From: Dyadobacter chenhuakuii
GTDB taxonomy: Bacteria > Bacteroidota > Bacteroidia > Cytophagales > Spirosomataceae
DNA: 64,000 nt
Assembly: GCF_023821985.2 (NCBI RefSeq)
Contig: NZ_CP098805.1
Location: 1,116,001 to 1,180,000 of the forward strand
Direction: 5' to 3'
Shown here: piece after piece, positions 46,777 to 56,801 of the stretch
How positions within the stretch are numbered: position 1 is the first letter of the stretch
How the letters are laid out: each line of letters starts with the position of its first letter
Made by a program: the position numbers and the translations under genes
Notes under the pieces: generated by a model
Databases searched by the model: none
What the model was told of the DNA's origin: nothing
The model's input: only the letters and a program-made list of their open reading frames with translations

Positions 46777-48720
46777 TCAAATTATGGCAGCCTCTTTCTT
46801 GAAAAAGCTTGCAAAATCCGCTATTGTCATGCTTCCCAGGTCGCCTTCGCCTTTTCTGCGGACTGACAATTTGCCCTCTGCTGCCTCTTTCTCGCCGACG
46901 ATCAGCATAAAAGGAACCTTGGTAACTTCCGCATCCCGGATCTTGCGACCGATCTTCTCATCGCGGTGATCCACAAAACCGCGAATGTCGTGATCCTGCA
47001 ACTGGAAGAAAACGTCTTCTGCATAATCCGCAAATTTCTCAGAGATCGGCAGAATAGCGATCTGATCCGGTGAAAGCCACAATGGGAACTGTCCGGCCGT
47101 GTTTTCGATCAGGATCGCAATGAAGCGCTCCATTGAACCGAACGGTGCACGGTGAATCATAACCGGCTGATGCTTCTGGTTATCAGAACCGGTGTATTCG
47201 AGGCCGAAACGTTTCGGCATCTGGTAATCTACCTGGATCGTTCCCAGCTGCCACTTTCTGCCCAATGCGTCACGCACCATGAAATCGAGTTTGGGGCCAT
47301 AGAATGCTGCTTCGCCAAGTTCAGTTACGGTGCTTAACCCCCGTTCCTGAGCGGCTTCAATGATCGCATTTTCAGCTCTTTCCCAATCTTCGTCTTTTCC
47401 TATATATTTCACTTTATCGTTTGGGTCACGGAGCGAGATTTGCGCGCTGTAATCCTCGAAACCAAGTGATTTGAAAACATATAATACCAGATCAATTACG
47501 CGAACAAATTCTTCCTTCACCTGATCCGGGCGGCAGAAAATGTGTGCGTCGTCCTGTGTAAATCCGCGAACGCGTGTAAGTCCGTGTAATTCACCGCTTT
47601 GCTCGTATCTGTAAACCGTTCCAAACTCCGAGAACCGCAGTGGCAGGTCTTTGTAGGAGCGGGGAGAGGTTTTGTAGATTTCGCAGTGATGCGGGCAATT
47701 CATTGGTTTCAACAAATATTCCTCACCCACATTAGGTGTTTTAATCGGCTGGAAAGAATCCTTGCCATATTTGTCCCAGTGGCCGGAAGTAACGTAAAGT
47801 TCTTTGCTGCCAATGTTGGGCGTGATCACCGGCAGGTAACCCGCACGAGATTGCGCTTTGCTCAAAAACGACTGAAGACGCTCGCGAAGCATAGCGCCTT
47901 TGGGCAGCCACAACGGAAGTCCCTGACCAACCTTTTCGGAGAAAGCAAATAATTCAAGCTCTTTTCCCAGTTTTCTGTGATCACGTTTTTTTGCTTCCTC
48001 CATCAATGTTACATACTCTTCCAATTCTTTTTGCTTCGGAAAAGTAATCCCATAAATGCGGGTTAACATTTTGTTTTCCTGCTTGTTACGCCAGTAAGCA
48101 CCAGCTATGTTGGTTAGCTTAACTGCTTTAATGAAGCCGGTGTTGGGAATGTGCGGCCCGCGGCAAAGATCGGTAAAGCCGCCTTGTTCGTATAATGTGA
48201 TGGAACCATCTTCCAGGCCATCAATGAGTTCAAGTTTGTATTCGTCGCCTTTTTGGGTGAATAGTTCCAGAGCGTCCGCCTTGCTGATGGGCTTTCTGAC
48301 ATATTCATTTTTTTGACGCGCCAGTTCAAGCATCTTTGCTTCGATCTTTGGAAAATCATCCTGTGAGATCGATTTATCGCCCAGATCAACATCATAGTAA
48401 AAACCTTTTTCTATCGACGGCCCCGTCCCGAATTTTACACCCGGATACAATGCTTCCAATGCTTCCGCCAGCAAGTGGGCAGAAGAATGCCAGAATGTTG
48501 ATTTACCGTCTTCGTCATTCCAGGTGAGCAATTTCACGAGGGAATCCTGCGTGATCTCACGCGTAGGGTCCCAAACCTCATTGTTCACTTTGGCTGCAAT
48601 TACATTACGGGCCAAACCTTCACTGATACTGAGCGCAATGCCCATGGCAGTTATACCTTTTGGGTAAAACCGTTCACTTCCGTCGGGCAGGGTAATTTTT
48701 ACTTGAGACGCGTCTTCCAT
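46777..48720 (-). CDS. thrS: Threonyl-tRNA synthetase
   Basis: 647 residues with the full domain set: N-terminal TGS domain ([20 protein letters not shown]), editing domain ([19 protein letters not shown], the HxxxH pair), class II catalytic core with the zinc-site motif [16 protein letters not shown] and motif 2 ([20 protein letters not shown]), and a C-terminal anticodon-binding domain ([19 protein letters not shown]). It charges tRNA-Thr. It is the first gene of the thrS-infC-rpmI-rplT run on the minus strand. GTACTTTGTGG, about 50 bases upstream, resembles a -7 promoter element but with one base too few. Confidence 0.98.
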   Translation of the reverse strand: MEDASQVKITLPDGSERFYPKGITAMGIALSISEGLARNVIAAKVNNEVWDPTREITQDSLVKLLTWNDEDGKSTFWHSSAHLLAEALEALYPGVKFGTGPSIEKGFYYDVDLGDKSISQDDFPKIEAKMLELARQKNEYVRKPISKADALELFTQKGDEYKLELIDGLEDGSITLYEQGGFTDLCRGPHIPNTGFIKAVKLTNIAGAYWRNKQENKMLTRIYGITFPKQKELEEYVTLMEEAKKRDHRKLGKELELFAFSEKVGQGLPLWLPKGAMLRERLQSFLSKAQSRAGYLPVITPNIGSKELYVTSGHWDKYGKDSFQPIKTPNVGEEYLLKPMNCPHHCEIYKTSPRSYKDLPLRFSEFGTVYRYEQSGELHGLTRVRGFTQDDAHIFCRPDQVKEEFVRVIDLVLYVFKSLGFEDYSAQISLRDPNDKVKYIGKDEDWERAENAIIEAAQERGLSTVTELGEAAFYGPKLDFMVRDALGRKWQLGTIQVDYQMPKRFGLEYTGSDNQKHQPVMIHRAPFGSMERFIAILIENTAGQFPLWLSPDQIAILPISEKFADYAEDVFFQLQDHDIRGFVDHRDEKIGRKIRDAEVTKVPFMLIVGEKEAAEGKLSVRRKGEGDLGSMTIADFASFFKKEAAII

Positions 48721-48779
48721 TCAAAAATTTAATTCAATGACAATTAATCAAAGGCTTGTGAGGGCCACAAAGTACAAAT

Positions 48780-49976
48780 CTATTCAATTTTAGCTTTTCG
48801 AGACGAGTCTACACGGATATTTGTAGTTCCTCTCGGCCTTATAACGTTAATTTTCACCCGGGATGTGTCCAGCAGCTTATAGCCGGAGCTGGCGCTTTCA
48901 TTGGGATCATAAGTGGAGTAAATGTCTGTATTCTCCTCTCTTCTGATGCGCCAAAGGCCATTTCGGGCACTCTGGTCACCCGGGCTTAGCACGAGCGCTG
49001 TGGAATAATAGTCCACAGCTTTGGTATAATCGCCTGCTTTTTCATATGCGTAACCCAGCATATTATTGATATCCTTGGACTTAGGCTTTATTTTCAAAAG
49101 CTGCTCCAATGCCCGGATCGCCTTGTAATATTCTTTCAGTTGCGTTCCAACTGTCGCGACGCGCATCAGTGCCTCCTCATAGGTCGGTTTCAGTGCGACT
49201 GCCTTCTGGTAACTAAGTAATGCCGTATCAGGTCTCGCCAGGGCATTGAAAATTTCCCCCTGTTCAAAATAAAGGCTGGGCACATTAGGGAAACGCTTTA
49301 TCGCCCTATCGTTTATGGTAAGCGCCTCAGCGGGATTTTTTAGTTTTCTTAAAATGATAATGCTCTGCTCATAAGCCCTGAAAAGCTTTGGATTCACATT
49401 CATGGCGTATTTGAAGCTGGAAAGACTGGCCAGCGAATCTCCCTGCCGCGCCTGCAACATGCCTTTGACATAATAGGCAGAGCCATCATAAGGAGCCATT
49501 TTCAATGCTTGGTTCAGATAATTAACCGCTTCCCGGAAACGTCCCTTGGCTTGCAGGACGTCTGCCAGCAACACATACAGCTCAGGACTGCTTTGCTGTA
49601 GCGCTTCCGCACGCTGTGCATCCTCTAAGGCCTTATCGATCTCACCCAGCTCCCGGTTGATTTTTCCGCGTAGCAAAAAATATTCACTCACATTTTCCTG
49701 CTCGTAAATAGATTCGTTAATGTCGTCAAGCGCTTCCGTATATTGTTCTCTTTCAAAATAGATGCGGGCCCGTTTGAAATAATTCTGATCCGTATCAATG
49801 CTGCGGTTAATGAGCTCGGTAAGAGAAAGTAAAGCGTCATTTTGCCATTGCTCATGTGATTTTTTCACTACGGGCGGAATGCGCGTGGAATTCCTGGCGT
49901 CGCTCTGGCAAGATTGAATAAGCCCGGCCAGCACAATGCAAAGCAACAGTAATATGCGTTCGAAAGTTTTAGACAT
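48780..49976 (-). CDS. TPR-repeat lipoprotein
   Basis: 398 residues. The N-terminus is a lipoprotein signal with lipobox LIQSC (Cys at residue 23), so it should be membrane-anchored. About eight to nine tetratricopeptide repeats follow (ADVLQAKGRFREAVNYLNQA, GYAYEKAGDYTKAVDYYSTA). The C-terminal 60 residues are charged and not repeat-like. TPR lipoproteins generally assemble complexes in the periplasm; no partner can be named. It begins inside the last eight bases of the methyltransferase gene, indicating co-translation. Confidence 0.87.
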   Translation of the reverse strand: MSKTFERILLLLCIVLAGLIQSCQSDARNSTRIPPVVKKSHEQWQNDALLSLTELINRSIDTDQNYFKRARIYFEREQYTEALDDINESIYEQENVSEYFLLRGKINRELGEIDKALEDAQRAEALQQSSPELYVLLADVLQAKGRFREAVNYLNQALKMAPYDGSAYYVKGMLQARQGDSLASLSSFKYAMNVNPKLFRAYEQSIIILRKLKNPAEALTINDRAIKRFPNVPSLYFEQGEIFNALARPDTALLSYQKAVALKPTYEEALMRVATVGTQLKEYYKAIRALEQLLKIKPKSKDINNMLGYAYEKAGDYTKAVDYYSTALVLSPGDQSARNGLWRIRREENTDIYSTYDPNESASSGYKLLDTSRVKINVIRPRGTTNIRVDSSRKAKIE

Positions 49977-50856
49977 TCTGGTCCGAGAATCTTGAAAATA
50001 CGCCTAACGGAAGGTTTTTGCCAAAAGAATCCGGGATAAACAACTCGCCAAATTCATGGTGAATCTGCGTCCCGAAATGTGCTTTGATCAAATTCTCCAC
50101 GATGAGCGCCGAGAAGCCCAAAGAATATAAATTGATAATAAAAAAGAAATTTTCCTTCTTTAAAAGTAATGCGCAAAGTTTCAGGATCTCATTCAGACTT
50201 TCTTCCAAAAGCCATTTCTCGCCATCCGGACCGCGACCGTAGGCGGGCGGATCCAGAATAATGCCATTGTATTGATTGCCTCTGCGCACTTCTCTCTGCA
50301 CAAATTTCAATGCGTCTTCCACAACCCAGCGAATGTTATCCAATCCGCTCAGATCCATGTTTTCCCGCGACCAGCTGATCACCTGTTTTACCGAATCCAC
50401 GTGGGTAACATCCGCGCCGGAAGCTTTTGCTGCAAGTGAGGCAATGCCTGTATAAGCAAACAGATTAAGGACAGAAGGCTTCGTTTCCGGGATCTGTTTC
50501 AGCTTTTTGGCAATGTAGTCCCAGTTTGTCGCCTGCTCAGGAAACACGCCGACATGCTTAAAAGAGGATAATGCCAATTTCGAGCGCAGATGCAGTTCTT
50601 TGGTCCGATATTGAAAAACCCACTTGTCCGGCATGCCGTCCTTCGCAATCCACTGACCTTTTTCCTGCGAATTTTTATCCCTTTTGAAAACCGCATTCGA
50701 ACGCTTTTCCCATTCAGCCTCAGAAAGGGTTTTATCCCAAATCGCCTGTGGCTCAGGGCGCGATAAAATGTATGGACCAAACCGTTCAAGCTTTTCAAAG
50801 CCGCCGGTATCAATCAATTCGTAATCTGTATGTTGCTCCGGAGATAATAGAATCAT
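49969..50856 (-). CDS. SAM-dependent rRNA methyltransferase-like protein (RlmI/RlmK type)
   Basis: 295 residues. The Rossmann core has the SAM motif VLNLFAYTGIASLAA, followed by acidic VTHVDSVKQVISWSRENM and the catalytic-loop motif IILDPPAYGRGPDG, the NPPY-like element used in RlmI-type enzymes. It is shorter than RlmI (about 400) because the N-terminal PUA domain is absent. The substrate is likely RNA but is not proven. It overlaps the downstream lipoprotein gene by eight bases. Confidence 0.85.
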   Translation of the reverse strand: MILLSPEQHTDYELIDTGGFEKLERFGPYILSRPEPQAIWDKTLSEAEWEKRSNAVFKRDKNSQEKGQWIAKDGMPDKWVFQYRTKELHLRSKLALSSFKHVGVFPEQATNWDYIAKKLKQIPETKPSVLNLFAYTGIASLAAKASGADVTHVDSVKQVISWSRENMDLSGLDNIRWVVEDALKFVQREVRRGNQYNGIILDPPAYGRGPDGEKWLLEESLNEILKLCALLLKKENFFFIINLYSLGFSALIVENLIKAHFGTQIHHEFGELFIPDSFGKNLPLGVFSRFSDQNV

Positions 50857-50924
50857 GAAAATATAAATTTTTAAAAAATTTCCGTTGGCTTAAGCCTACG
50901 GGAATGGGCAATGGGGCAATGGTT

Positions 50925-52505
50925 TTAATATGCGATTTTGTTTAAATAAAATACATTGCGTCTTCCTCTGGACTGTGGATCGCCGGCTGCATTGATAATG
51001 CGCTGCTCGCCCCATGCCAGATAGAAGTTTTCATACCAGTAATCAATGTCGTCGGTGCTGGTTTTTCTTACTTTATCACCTTCGACATTGGTCTCGTTCG
51101 GGATCACGCGATCGCCGTCCACCACCTGGTTCCCTTTGATGATCTTGCTCCGGATGGCGCCATTATGGCTATAGACCAGGCGGGAGTTACCATTGGTAAA
51201 AGTCTGCACCTTGATCTTTTCGCGCAGCTCCATGCTTTTCACATTATCAAAATTAATGCTGTTATCCCAAAGCAATTTTCCGTTTTCATCCACATCGGCC
51301 ACTACTGCATGCGTGTAAGTGAAGCCATCGAAAACCTGCTGGTTATACCCACCGCGTCCGCCGTACATCGGGTTCCATAAGTAAGGATTATAAAGGCCCA
51401 TTCCAAAGGGATAACCCATCATGCTGCCATAACCCAGGCCGCCCATCATCATGGGGTTCTGGTAACGGTATTCAGGATAAAAAACCTCTGCTACCAACAG
51501 GAAATTGTCGTTTTTCGGAACAATGTCATGAACTAGTAATCGGTAATTCAGTTTCAGATCGTCGCCGCTTTCTTTCTTCTTGCGGATGCGTTTTTCCATC
51601 TTTTCCTGCTGCCGCTCGTTCATGAAATTGAAGAAATTCTTAAACTCGGTAAAGCTGTGGTAACGCGTGAAAACGGGCTCATCCCCCACGATCTTGCTGA
51701 TATAAAGTCCTTGCGAAGCCGCATTGGACGTGCTTTGCATGTTCCGGTAACCATATGTGCCGATTACGACCCTTACAGAGTCGTTGAGCACTTGTAACCT
51801 GCCGCTCAGCAACGAATAATCATCCTCGGGATCCACCGAAACCTGCGCATAAAGCTCACCGGTTTCTTCATACGAACGAGCCACAATGCGGGTCTGTCTG
51901 CCTTTTTTTACTGCGAAACAAACATTCACCAAATGATGCGCCGTGTCCACTTCAACGGTCTGAATGGCATTAGAGCCTTTGATAGCCGATGGCAAAACCT
52001 TCGTTTGGGATGTCCTGAGCTGTGTTAGAATTAATACAGGCTCATTGCGAACCATTCCGGCCATGAAGACGGAGTAACCCAATGTTTTGAAATCAGTGAT
52101 CTCGAAACGATCGAGTGTGTTGATCGTAAATGTTTCCACAAAGCCCGGCCCGACATTCACTTTCACGATCTGATATAAGGGACTGCGGTATTTACTGAAA
52201 AGCAAAAACACAGCCTGGCCATCGTAGGAGGAGGTGATATAGTCCAGATTGGATTCAATAGGCCCGTCAATCGACCAAACGCGTTCCAGGTTTGTATCAA
52301 ATTTCTGAACATTGAATGTGCCTTTCTCCGGTTTGGAAATGAGCAAGACGCCTTGCGCGCCGAGCGGCACCGTCTGGTAAGCCATATTACCTGATAAAGG
52401 CAACTCTATCCTCTTAACACCTTGTGCAGCAGCAAATAATGACGCTGTAACAAGGCTAAAAAGCAACAAGATCTGACGAAGTGCAGAAATGGAATTAAGA
52501 TTCAT
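50925..52505 (-). CDS. Exported protein of unknown function with a Gly/Tyr/Met-rich segment
   Basis: About 526 residues from the ATG at 52505, which gives a clean signal peptide (ISALRQILLLFSLVTASLFA, cleavage after AAAQ); an upstream start adds 11 residues. Residues about 25-300 look beta-propeller-like (VLLISKPEKGTFNVQKFDTN). A charged stretch (ERQQEKMEKRIRKKKESGDD) is followed by a low-complexity patch MMMGGLGYGSMMGYPFGMG. I do not recognise a family. The start overlaps the end of the EVE gene by 11 bases. Confidence 0.75.
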   Translation of the reverse strand: MNLNSISALRQILLLFSLVTASLFAAAQGVKRIELPLSGNMAYQTVPLGAQGVLLISKPEKGTFNVQKFDTNLERVWSIDGPIESNLDYITSSYDGQAVFLLFSKYRSPLYQIVKVNVGPGFVETFTINTLDRFEITDFKTLGYSVFMAGMVRNEPVLILTQLRTSQTKVLPSAIKGSNAIQTVEVDTAHHLVNVCFAVKKGRQTRIVARSYEETGELYAQVSVDPEDDYSLLSGRLQVLNDSVRVVIGTYGYRNMQSTSNAASQGLYISKIVGDEPVFTRYHSFTEFKNFFNFMNERQQEKMEKRIRKKKESGDDLKLNYRLLVHDIVPKNDNFLLVAEVFYPEYRYQNPMMMGGLGYGSMMGYPFGMGLYNPYLWNPMYGGRGGYNQQVFDGFTYTHAVVADVDENGKLLWDNSINFDNVKSMELREKIKVQTFTNGNSRLVYSHNGAIRSKIIKGNQVVDGDRVIPNETNVEGDKVRKTSTDDIDYWYENFYLAWGEQRIINAAGDPQSRGRRNVFYLNKIAY

Positions 52506-52905
52506 GTGCCAATGCAACAATAATGTCGAATTCTTCACGCTTAACCGGCACTACCGAAAGTCTGGACAAGCGCACCAGTTCCATATTTTTGAGAATATCA
52601 TGCTTCTTGATCTGTTCGAGCGTGACCGTTTTGGGAAAATGCTCCACCGGGACCACGTTAACAACCACCCAGTCACCCGTATCGATCGTTGGATCGGGAT
52701 AATGTTCTTTTGAAACTTTGGCCAGACCCACAACCTCCTTACCAATGTTGCTATGATAAAAAAGCACCAGATCGCCTTTCTTCATGGCCATCAGGTTGTT
52801 ACGTGCGGCAAAATTCCGGACACCGTCCCACATGCCTTCCTTTTCTGCTACAAGATGGTCCCAGGAATATTTATTCGGTTCACTTTTTACAAGCCAATGG
52901 TTCAT
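52495..52905 (-). CDS. EVE-domain protein
   Basis: 136 residues, the complete size of a stand-alone EVE domain. MNHWLVKSEPNKYSWDHLV, WDGVRNFAARNNLMAMKKGD and VLFYHSN are diagnostic. The PUA/YTH-like fold binds modified bases in DNA or RNA. No restriction system is nearby, so a housekeeping or RNA-linked role is as likely as defence. Its stop overlaps the start of the next exported-protein gene. Confidence 0.93.
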   Translation of the reverse strand: MNHWLVKSEPNKYSWDHLVAEKEGMWDGVRNFAARNNLMAMKKGDLVLFYHSNIGKEVVGLAKVSKEHYPDPTIDTGDWVVVNVVPVEHFPKTVTLEQIKKHDILKNMELVRLSRLSVVPVKREEFDIIVALAHES

Positions 52906-52959
52906 GGATTTCAGTTAGGTTTTAAACAAATTTGTTGGTTTCAGAGATGGATCTTGCGA

Positions 52960-53784
52960 TCAGGGAAATTTCGGGTATTTGCTGAAATCGGGCTTTCTTT
53001 TTTCGAGAAACGATTTCTGGCCTTCTTTTGCTTCCTCGCTCAGATAATAAAGCAATGTTGCATTGCCAGCCAATTCCTGAATTCCGGCTTGTCCATCCAG
53101 TTCCGCATTGAACGAGCTTTTCAGCATCCGGATAGACAATGGACTTTTTTCCTGGATTTTCTTACACCATTCAACCGTTGTCGTTTCCAGGTCTTCCAAA
53201 GGAACAACTTTATTTACCAAACCCATTTGCAATGCTTCCTGCGCATCATATTGATCGCATAGGAACCAGATTTCGCGCGCTTTTTTCTGTCCCACAACCC
53301 GTGCAAGATAAGACGCGCCAAAGCCGCCGTCGAAACTCCCAACCTTTGGTCCTGTTTGTCCGAAACGCGCATTTTCAGCCGCAATCGAAAGGTCGCAGAT
53401 CACGTGCAGCACGTGTCCGCCGCCTATGGCCCAACCTGCCACCATGGCGATAACTGCCTTAGGAATAGACCGGATCATGCGTTGCAGATCCAGCACATTC
53501 AAACGCGGCACATGGTCATCGCCAATGTAACCGCCGTGGCCGCGAACGGACTGATCGCCGCCGGAACAGAATGCTTTTCCGCCTTCGCCGGTTAGAATAA
53601 TGACGTCGATACGCGTGTCTTCGCGGCAAATGTGCATCGCGTCGATCATTTCGGTAACGGTGAGCGGCGTGAATGCGTTGTGTTTATGCGGGCGATTTAT
53701 GCTTATTTTTGCAATGCCTTCGTGAAGCGTAAAAAGGATTTCCTCGTATTCTTTAATGGTTTCCCACTGGATTGAGCTTGACAT
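52960..53784 (-). CDS. menB: 1,4-dihydroxy-2-naphthoyl-CoA synthase
   Basis: 274 residues of the crotonase superfamily in its MenB form: [77 protein letters not shown], and the C-terminal [18 protein letters not shown]. It closes the second ring of menaquinone from O-succinylbenzoyl-CoA. Menaquinone as respiratory quinone fits Bacteroidota. It is divergent from the menE-like gene, and the gap between them holds two palindromes. Confidence 0.95.
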   Translation of the reverse strand: MSSSIQWETIKEYEEILFTLHEGIAKISINRPHKHNAFTPLTVTEMIDAMHICREDTRIDVIILTGEGGKAFCSGGDQSVRGHGGYIGDDHVPRLNVLDLQRMIRSIPKAVIAMVAGWAIGGGHVLHVICDLSIAAENARFGQTGPKVGSFDGGFGASYLARVVGQKKAREIWFLCDQYDAQEALQMGLVNKVVPLEDLETTTVEWCKKIQEKSPLSIRMLKSSFNAELDGQAGIQELAGNATLLYYLSEEAKEGQKSFLEKRKPDFSKYPKFP

Positions 53785-53829
53785 AAATTCGGAATGTAAA
53801 TGAATAATCTGGCGTTAAAAAGTTAACTA

Positions 53830-53877
53830 TAACGGCCGTTAACTCGTTCGCAACAATCTGCGAAATTACAGATTGTT
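53830..53877. promoter_or_regulatory. Palindromes in the menB-menE divergent gap
   Basis: TAACGGCCGTTA (53830-53841) is a perfect 12-base palindrome. AACAATCTG (53852-53860) and CAGATTGTT (53869-53877) form nine-base inverted arms around an eight-base spacer. Together they fill the 113-base divergent gap and are candidates for an operator or for a leader hairpin of menE. Significance is inferred only from symmetry and position. Confidence 0.45.
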
Positions 53878-53897
53878 TGGGTTTCCTTCAAAAACAA

Positions 53898-54983
53898 ATG
53901 AATAACTTTCCAATGCCCTGGAACACAAGTATAAGCGCAATTGCAACACAGGAAAGGCCGGAGCATTTTTACTTTGCCGAGGCATATGATTTCATGCAAT
54001 CCTGGTTGAACGGCCAGCATACATTCACATTACAGACTTCCGGATCGACCGGGGCGCCCAAACCGATCCAAATTCACCGGAGCCAGTTGATCGCAAGTGC
54101 ACAAATGACGGGCAAGGCGCTGGGCCTTCGTTCAGGAACGCGCGCGCTTGTTTGTCTGAATGTACATTATATAGCGGGCCTGATGATGCTTGTCCGCGGG
54201 ATGGAGCTCGATTGGGAAATGACGGTCATTGAGCCTTCCGCCAATCCTTTGCTGGACGTTAACAGGCTTGATACATTCGATTTCACTGCTTTGGTGCCGT
54301 TGCAACTGGGCACTATACTCGAAAATTCAAAGACAGAAAATCAGGTGAACAGATTAGGAACAGTGCTTTTGGGCGGAGCGCCGGTCAATGTTTCGCTGCA
54401 AAGAAAAATTGAATCATTGAGCGTTCCGGTTTACCAAAGTTACGGGATGACCGAAACGGTTTCGCACATTGCGTTGCGCAGGTTGAACGGAGGAAATTTT
54501 TCAGAAGATTACCAATTCCTGCCCAACATTGTTTTTGGCACAGACGATCGCGGCTGCCTGCACATTTCCGGACCGGTTACGAATGGTGAAGTTGTCCAAA
54601 CTAATGATCTGGTTGAGATTGCCGGAAATACATTCAAATGGATCGGAAGGGCTGATAATGTGATCAATTCGGGAGGCGTTAAGATCGTTCTTGACAAAGT
54701 GGACGCGACCGTAGGCAAAGTGTTTTTTGATTTAAAGATCGGGAATGCATTTTTTAACTGGTTCGTTTCGGATGAAAAACTGGGGCAGAAACTGATCCTG
54801 GTCGTCGAAGGAACCGGGAACACTTTTCAGGCAAAGGACATGATTGAAGAAATTAGAAAAAGCCTTTCCGCCTATGAAACGCCGAAACATGTTTACTTTG
54901 TGCAGCATTTTAATAAAACAACCACGGACAAGGTCGACAAGCGGCGCACGGTCCAACAACTTTTAGCATCTCAAAATGGATAA
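53898..54983 (+). CDS. menE: O-succinylbenzoate-CoA ligase-like AMP-binding enzyme
   Basis: 361 residues from the ATG at 53898; a TTG seven codons upstream is less likely. The adenylation core has the P-loop LQTSGSTGAPKPIQI, the VYQSYGMTETVSHIALR motif, and the hinge region IGRADNVINSGGVKI. The C-terminal catalytic Lys lies in TTTDKVDKRR. It is shorter than most acyl-CoA ligases because the region before the P-loop is minimal, as in the short MenE forms of Bacteroidota. Its position opposite menB supports activation of O-succinylbenzoate. Its end overlaps the next gene by eight bases. Confidence 0.88.
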   Translation: MNNFPMPWNTSISAIATQERPEHFYFAEAYDFMQSWLNGQHTFTLQTSGSTGAPKPIQIHRSQLIASAQMTGKALGLRSGTRALVCLNVHYIAGLMMLVRGMELDWEMTVIEPSANPLLDVNRLDTFDFTALVPLQLGTILENSKTENQVNRLGTVLLGGAPVNVSLQRKIESLSVPVYQSYGMTETVSHIALRRLNGGNFSEDYQFLPNIVFGTDDRGCLHISGPVTNGEVVQTNDLVEIAGNTFKWIGRADNVINSGGVKIVLDKVDATVGKVFFDLKIGNAFFNWFVSDEKLGQKLILVVEGTGNTFQAKDMIEEIRKSLSAYETPKHVYFVQHFNKTTTDKVDKRRTVQQLLASQNG

Positions 54984-55749
54984 GAATATTCAGATCCCCG
55001 GTTACTACATCATTCGTTTTCAAACAGCCTCCGTCGTTCCGGCCCCTTATTCGCATTTTTATACATTAAAACTCGATATCGCTGCGAAGGACCGGCTTAC
55101 GGTTGATTTTGACATTAAATATCTGGATCGCGATGAGCTGGATGAGGACGATTTGCTGGACGAAGGTTTTTCACCGGATGATGATTACGCCTGGAAAGGC
55201 AATGTTCCCGCGATCTGGATCGCGCAGTTTCAGGACATTATGACTTCTTCCAAAATCATCAGAAAGAGAGAGGAAAGTGAATTTGAGGATTTTGTAGAAA
55301 TTGAGCTCGACGAGAATGGTAAAATGGTTACTATTTATCCGGTCGATAAGGAACGCTGGTCGTACTTCTTACAGGAGTTTATGCAGGCAGTTTTTGAAGC
55401 GGGCGGGAGAGAGATGCCATTTGAGCTAACTTACCTCGAAATTGACGGCGATAACCAGAAGCAGCTGGACCTGCGCGCATCATTTGCAGAAAAATCGTTC
55501 ACATTGGTAAAGGATAAAGCGCCGGCCCGGAAACTGGAATGGTCGCAGTTGCAAAAGGTTATGGACACGGTTTATAAGGCCGAGTTCGTTCCTGATAATG
55601 CTTCGGACAAAAAGCCTTCAAAAAAGGGAAAATACATTACTGCCGGAGACGGACTTTGGTATCAAATGGGCGTTGCGATCCTGGAAACAACCTCAAAAAG
55701 CCGGGATTTGGACAAAATTGAGGCTTTGTTTAATTCTTTATCCAAGTAA
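54976..55749 (+). CDS. Uncharacterised protein co-translated with menE
   Basis: 257 residues, acidic, with no signal peptide or membrane helix. Visible features are an Asp/Glu-rich loop (RDELDEDDLLDEGFSPDDD), a beta-rich N-terminal part, and a C-terminal segment KYITAGDGLWYQMGVAILET. I do not recognise a characterised family. It starts inside the menE-like gene, so it is expressed with it, but nothing ties it to menaquinone chemistry. It is tail to tail with the XRE regulator gene. Confidence 0.75.
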   Translation: MDKNIQIPGYYIIRFQTASVVPAPYSHFYTLKLDIAAKDRLTVDFDIKYLDRDELDEDDLLDEGFSPDDDYAWKGNVPAIWIAQFQDIMTSSKIIRKREESEFEDFVEIELDENGKMVTIYPVDKERWSYFLQEFMQAVFEAGGREMPFELTYLEIDGDNQKQLDLRASFAEKSFTLVKDKAPARKLEWSQLQKVMDTVYKAEFVPDNASDKKPSKKGKYITAGDGLWYQMGVAILETTSKSRDLDKIEALFNSLSK

Positions 55750-55764
55750 TTGCTGTTCAAATTA

Positions 55765-56784
55765 TTAAGATCTGTACTGGTTCAGTTCCTGCTGCAATTC
55801 ATCTACCAGCAGGCTGACCCTTTCCAGTGAAGGCTGCGGTGTAGGCAGTTGCAAACTTACAAATGCCTTCACTTCCCAAACTTCCTGCACATCCTGCAAA
55901 GGAACTTCTAATTCTTCAAACTCGGCCATATCGGACGTCAGAAGCAACATTCCCGAAGTTTTTACCTGATTAAATGCAGTCCTGTAAACGAATCCGTGGC
56001 CACGCAGGACAAAGATGTATTGCATACCATCCTTAATATCATACCAGTTCCTCACGAATGTTCCCACCAGGATAGAACCTGGATAGGCAAAGTCTGCACC
56101 GCTTTCAAAGGCCCGGTAATAACCCATAGGCAGGTTAGGAAGCTGAAAAACGGGAAGTTGGTTCAGGTAGCCCGGATTTTGAAAGTTAGCAAGATATTCC
56201 TGCTGTAAATTTTTTGCAACCCATTGAATGGTAGGATAGTTAACTACTTTTTCTTCAACTGGTGCATTAAACTGGCTGCCCTGGAATTGGTTGTTAAAAA
56301 CAGGCAGTTGTGAATCAGGAAGAGCGCTAGCTGCCGGGTTTTGTATAGCTGGCTGGTTCTGTGGCTCGCCATTTACAGGCTTGAAATTGACCTGCTTGGA
56401 AACCATTCGGATCTCCGGTTCAGGCTGCTGATATTTTTCAATGATTTTTGACAAAGGCTGCGGTTCCGAAAAAGCCGGAATGCGGATCTGCGAAGGAACA
56501 GGCGCATTGCCCGAATGCGAAACCGTCATAGGCCGACCGGCATTCATGGGCAAGGACATATCCGGCGTTTCCCTTAATTTCCTGAGGTCATTTTTGAGCA
56601 GGTTATCCACTGTGATGCCAAACGCCGCCGCCATATTTTTCAAATTGGTCAGGTTTGGATTGGCACGGGCCTCTTCGTAAGCGCCAAGCAGAGAGCGTTT
56701 TATCGCGATCTTTCTTGCAAATTGCTCCTGAGTCAGGCCATTAAGCCTCCTGAGATATTTTATATTATTGCTGACGATGCTCAT
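55765..56784 (-). CDS. XRE-family regulator with a long linker and S24/LexA-like C-terminal fold
   Basis: 339 residues. The N-terminal helix-turn-helix is at about 5-65 (NIKYLRRLNGLTQEQFARKI, LGAYEEARANPNLTNLKNMA). A Pro/Gln/Asn-rich linker follows (about 70-190), then a C-terminal domain (about 200-320) with the strand order of LexA/S24 peptidase-like domains (FESGADFAYPGSILVGTFV). The GDSM serine motif of active S24 proteins is not seen, so self-cleavage is unlikely and the domain may sense a ligand or dimerise. Targets unknown. It is 17 bases upstream of nothing on its strand and ends facing the menE-linked gene. Confidence 0.82.
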   Translation of the reverse strand: MSIVSNNIKYLRRLNGLTQEQFARKIAIKRSLLGAYEEARANPNLTNLKNMAAAFGITVDNLLKNDLRKLRETPDMSLPMNAGRPMTVSHSGNAPVPSQIRIPAFSEPQPLSKIIEKYQQPEPEIRMVSKQVNFKPVNGEPQNQPAIQNPAASALPDSQLPVFNNQFQGSQFNAPVEEKVVNYPTIQWVAKNLQQEYLANFQNPGYLNQLPVFQLPNLPMGYYRAFESGADFAYPGSILVGTFVRNWYDIKDGMQYIFVLRGHGFVYRTAFNQVKTSGMLLLTSDMAEFEELEVPLQDVQEVWEVKAFVSLQLPTPQPSLERVSLLVDELQQELNQYRS

Positions 56785-56801
56785 GATGAATGCCTTTCAG
56801 G

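Noticed and set aside
52495..52905. EVE-domain gene as part of a defence island
   Set aside because: No restriction, CRISPR, Abi or other defence genes are nearby; neighbours are menB and an exported protein.
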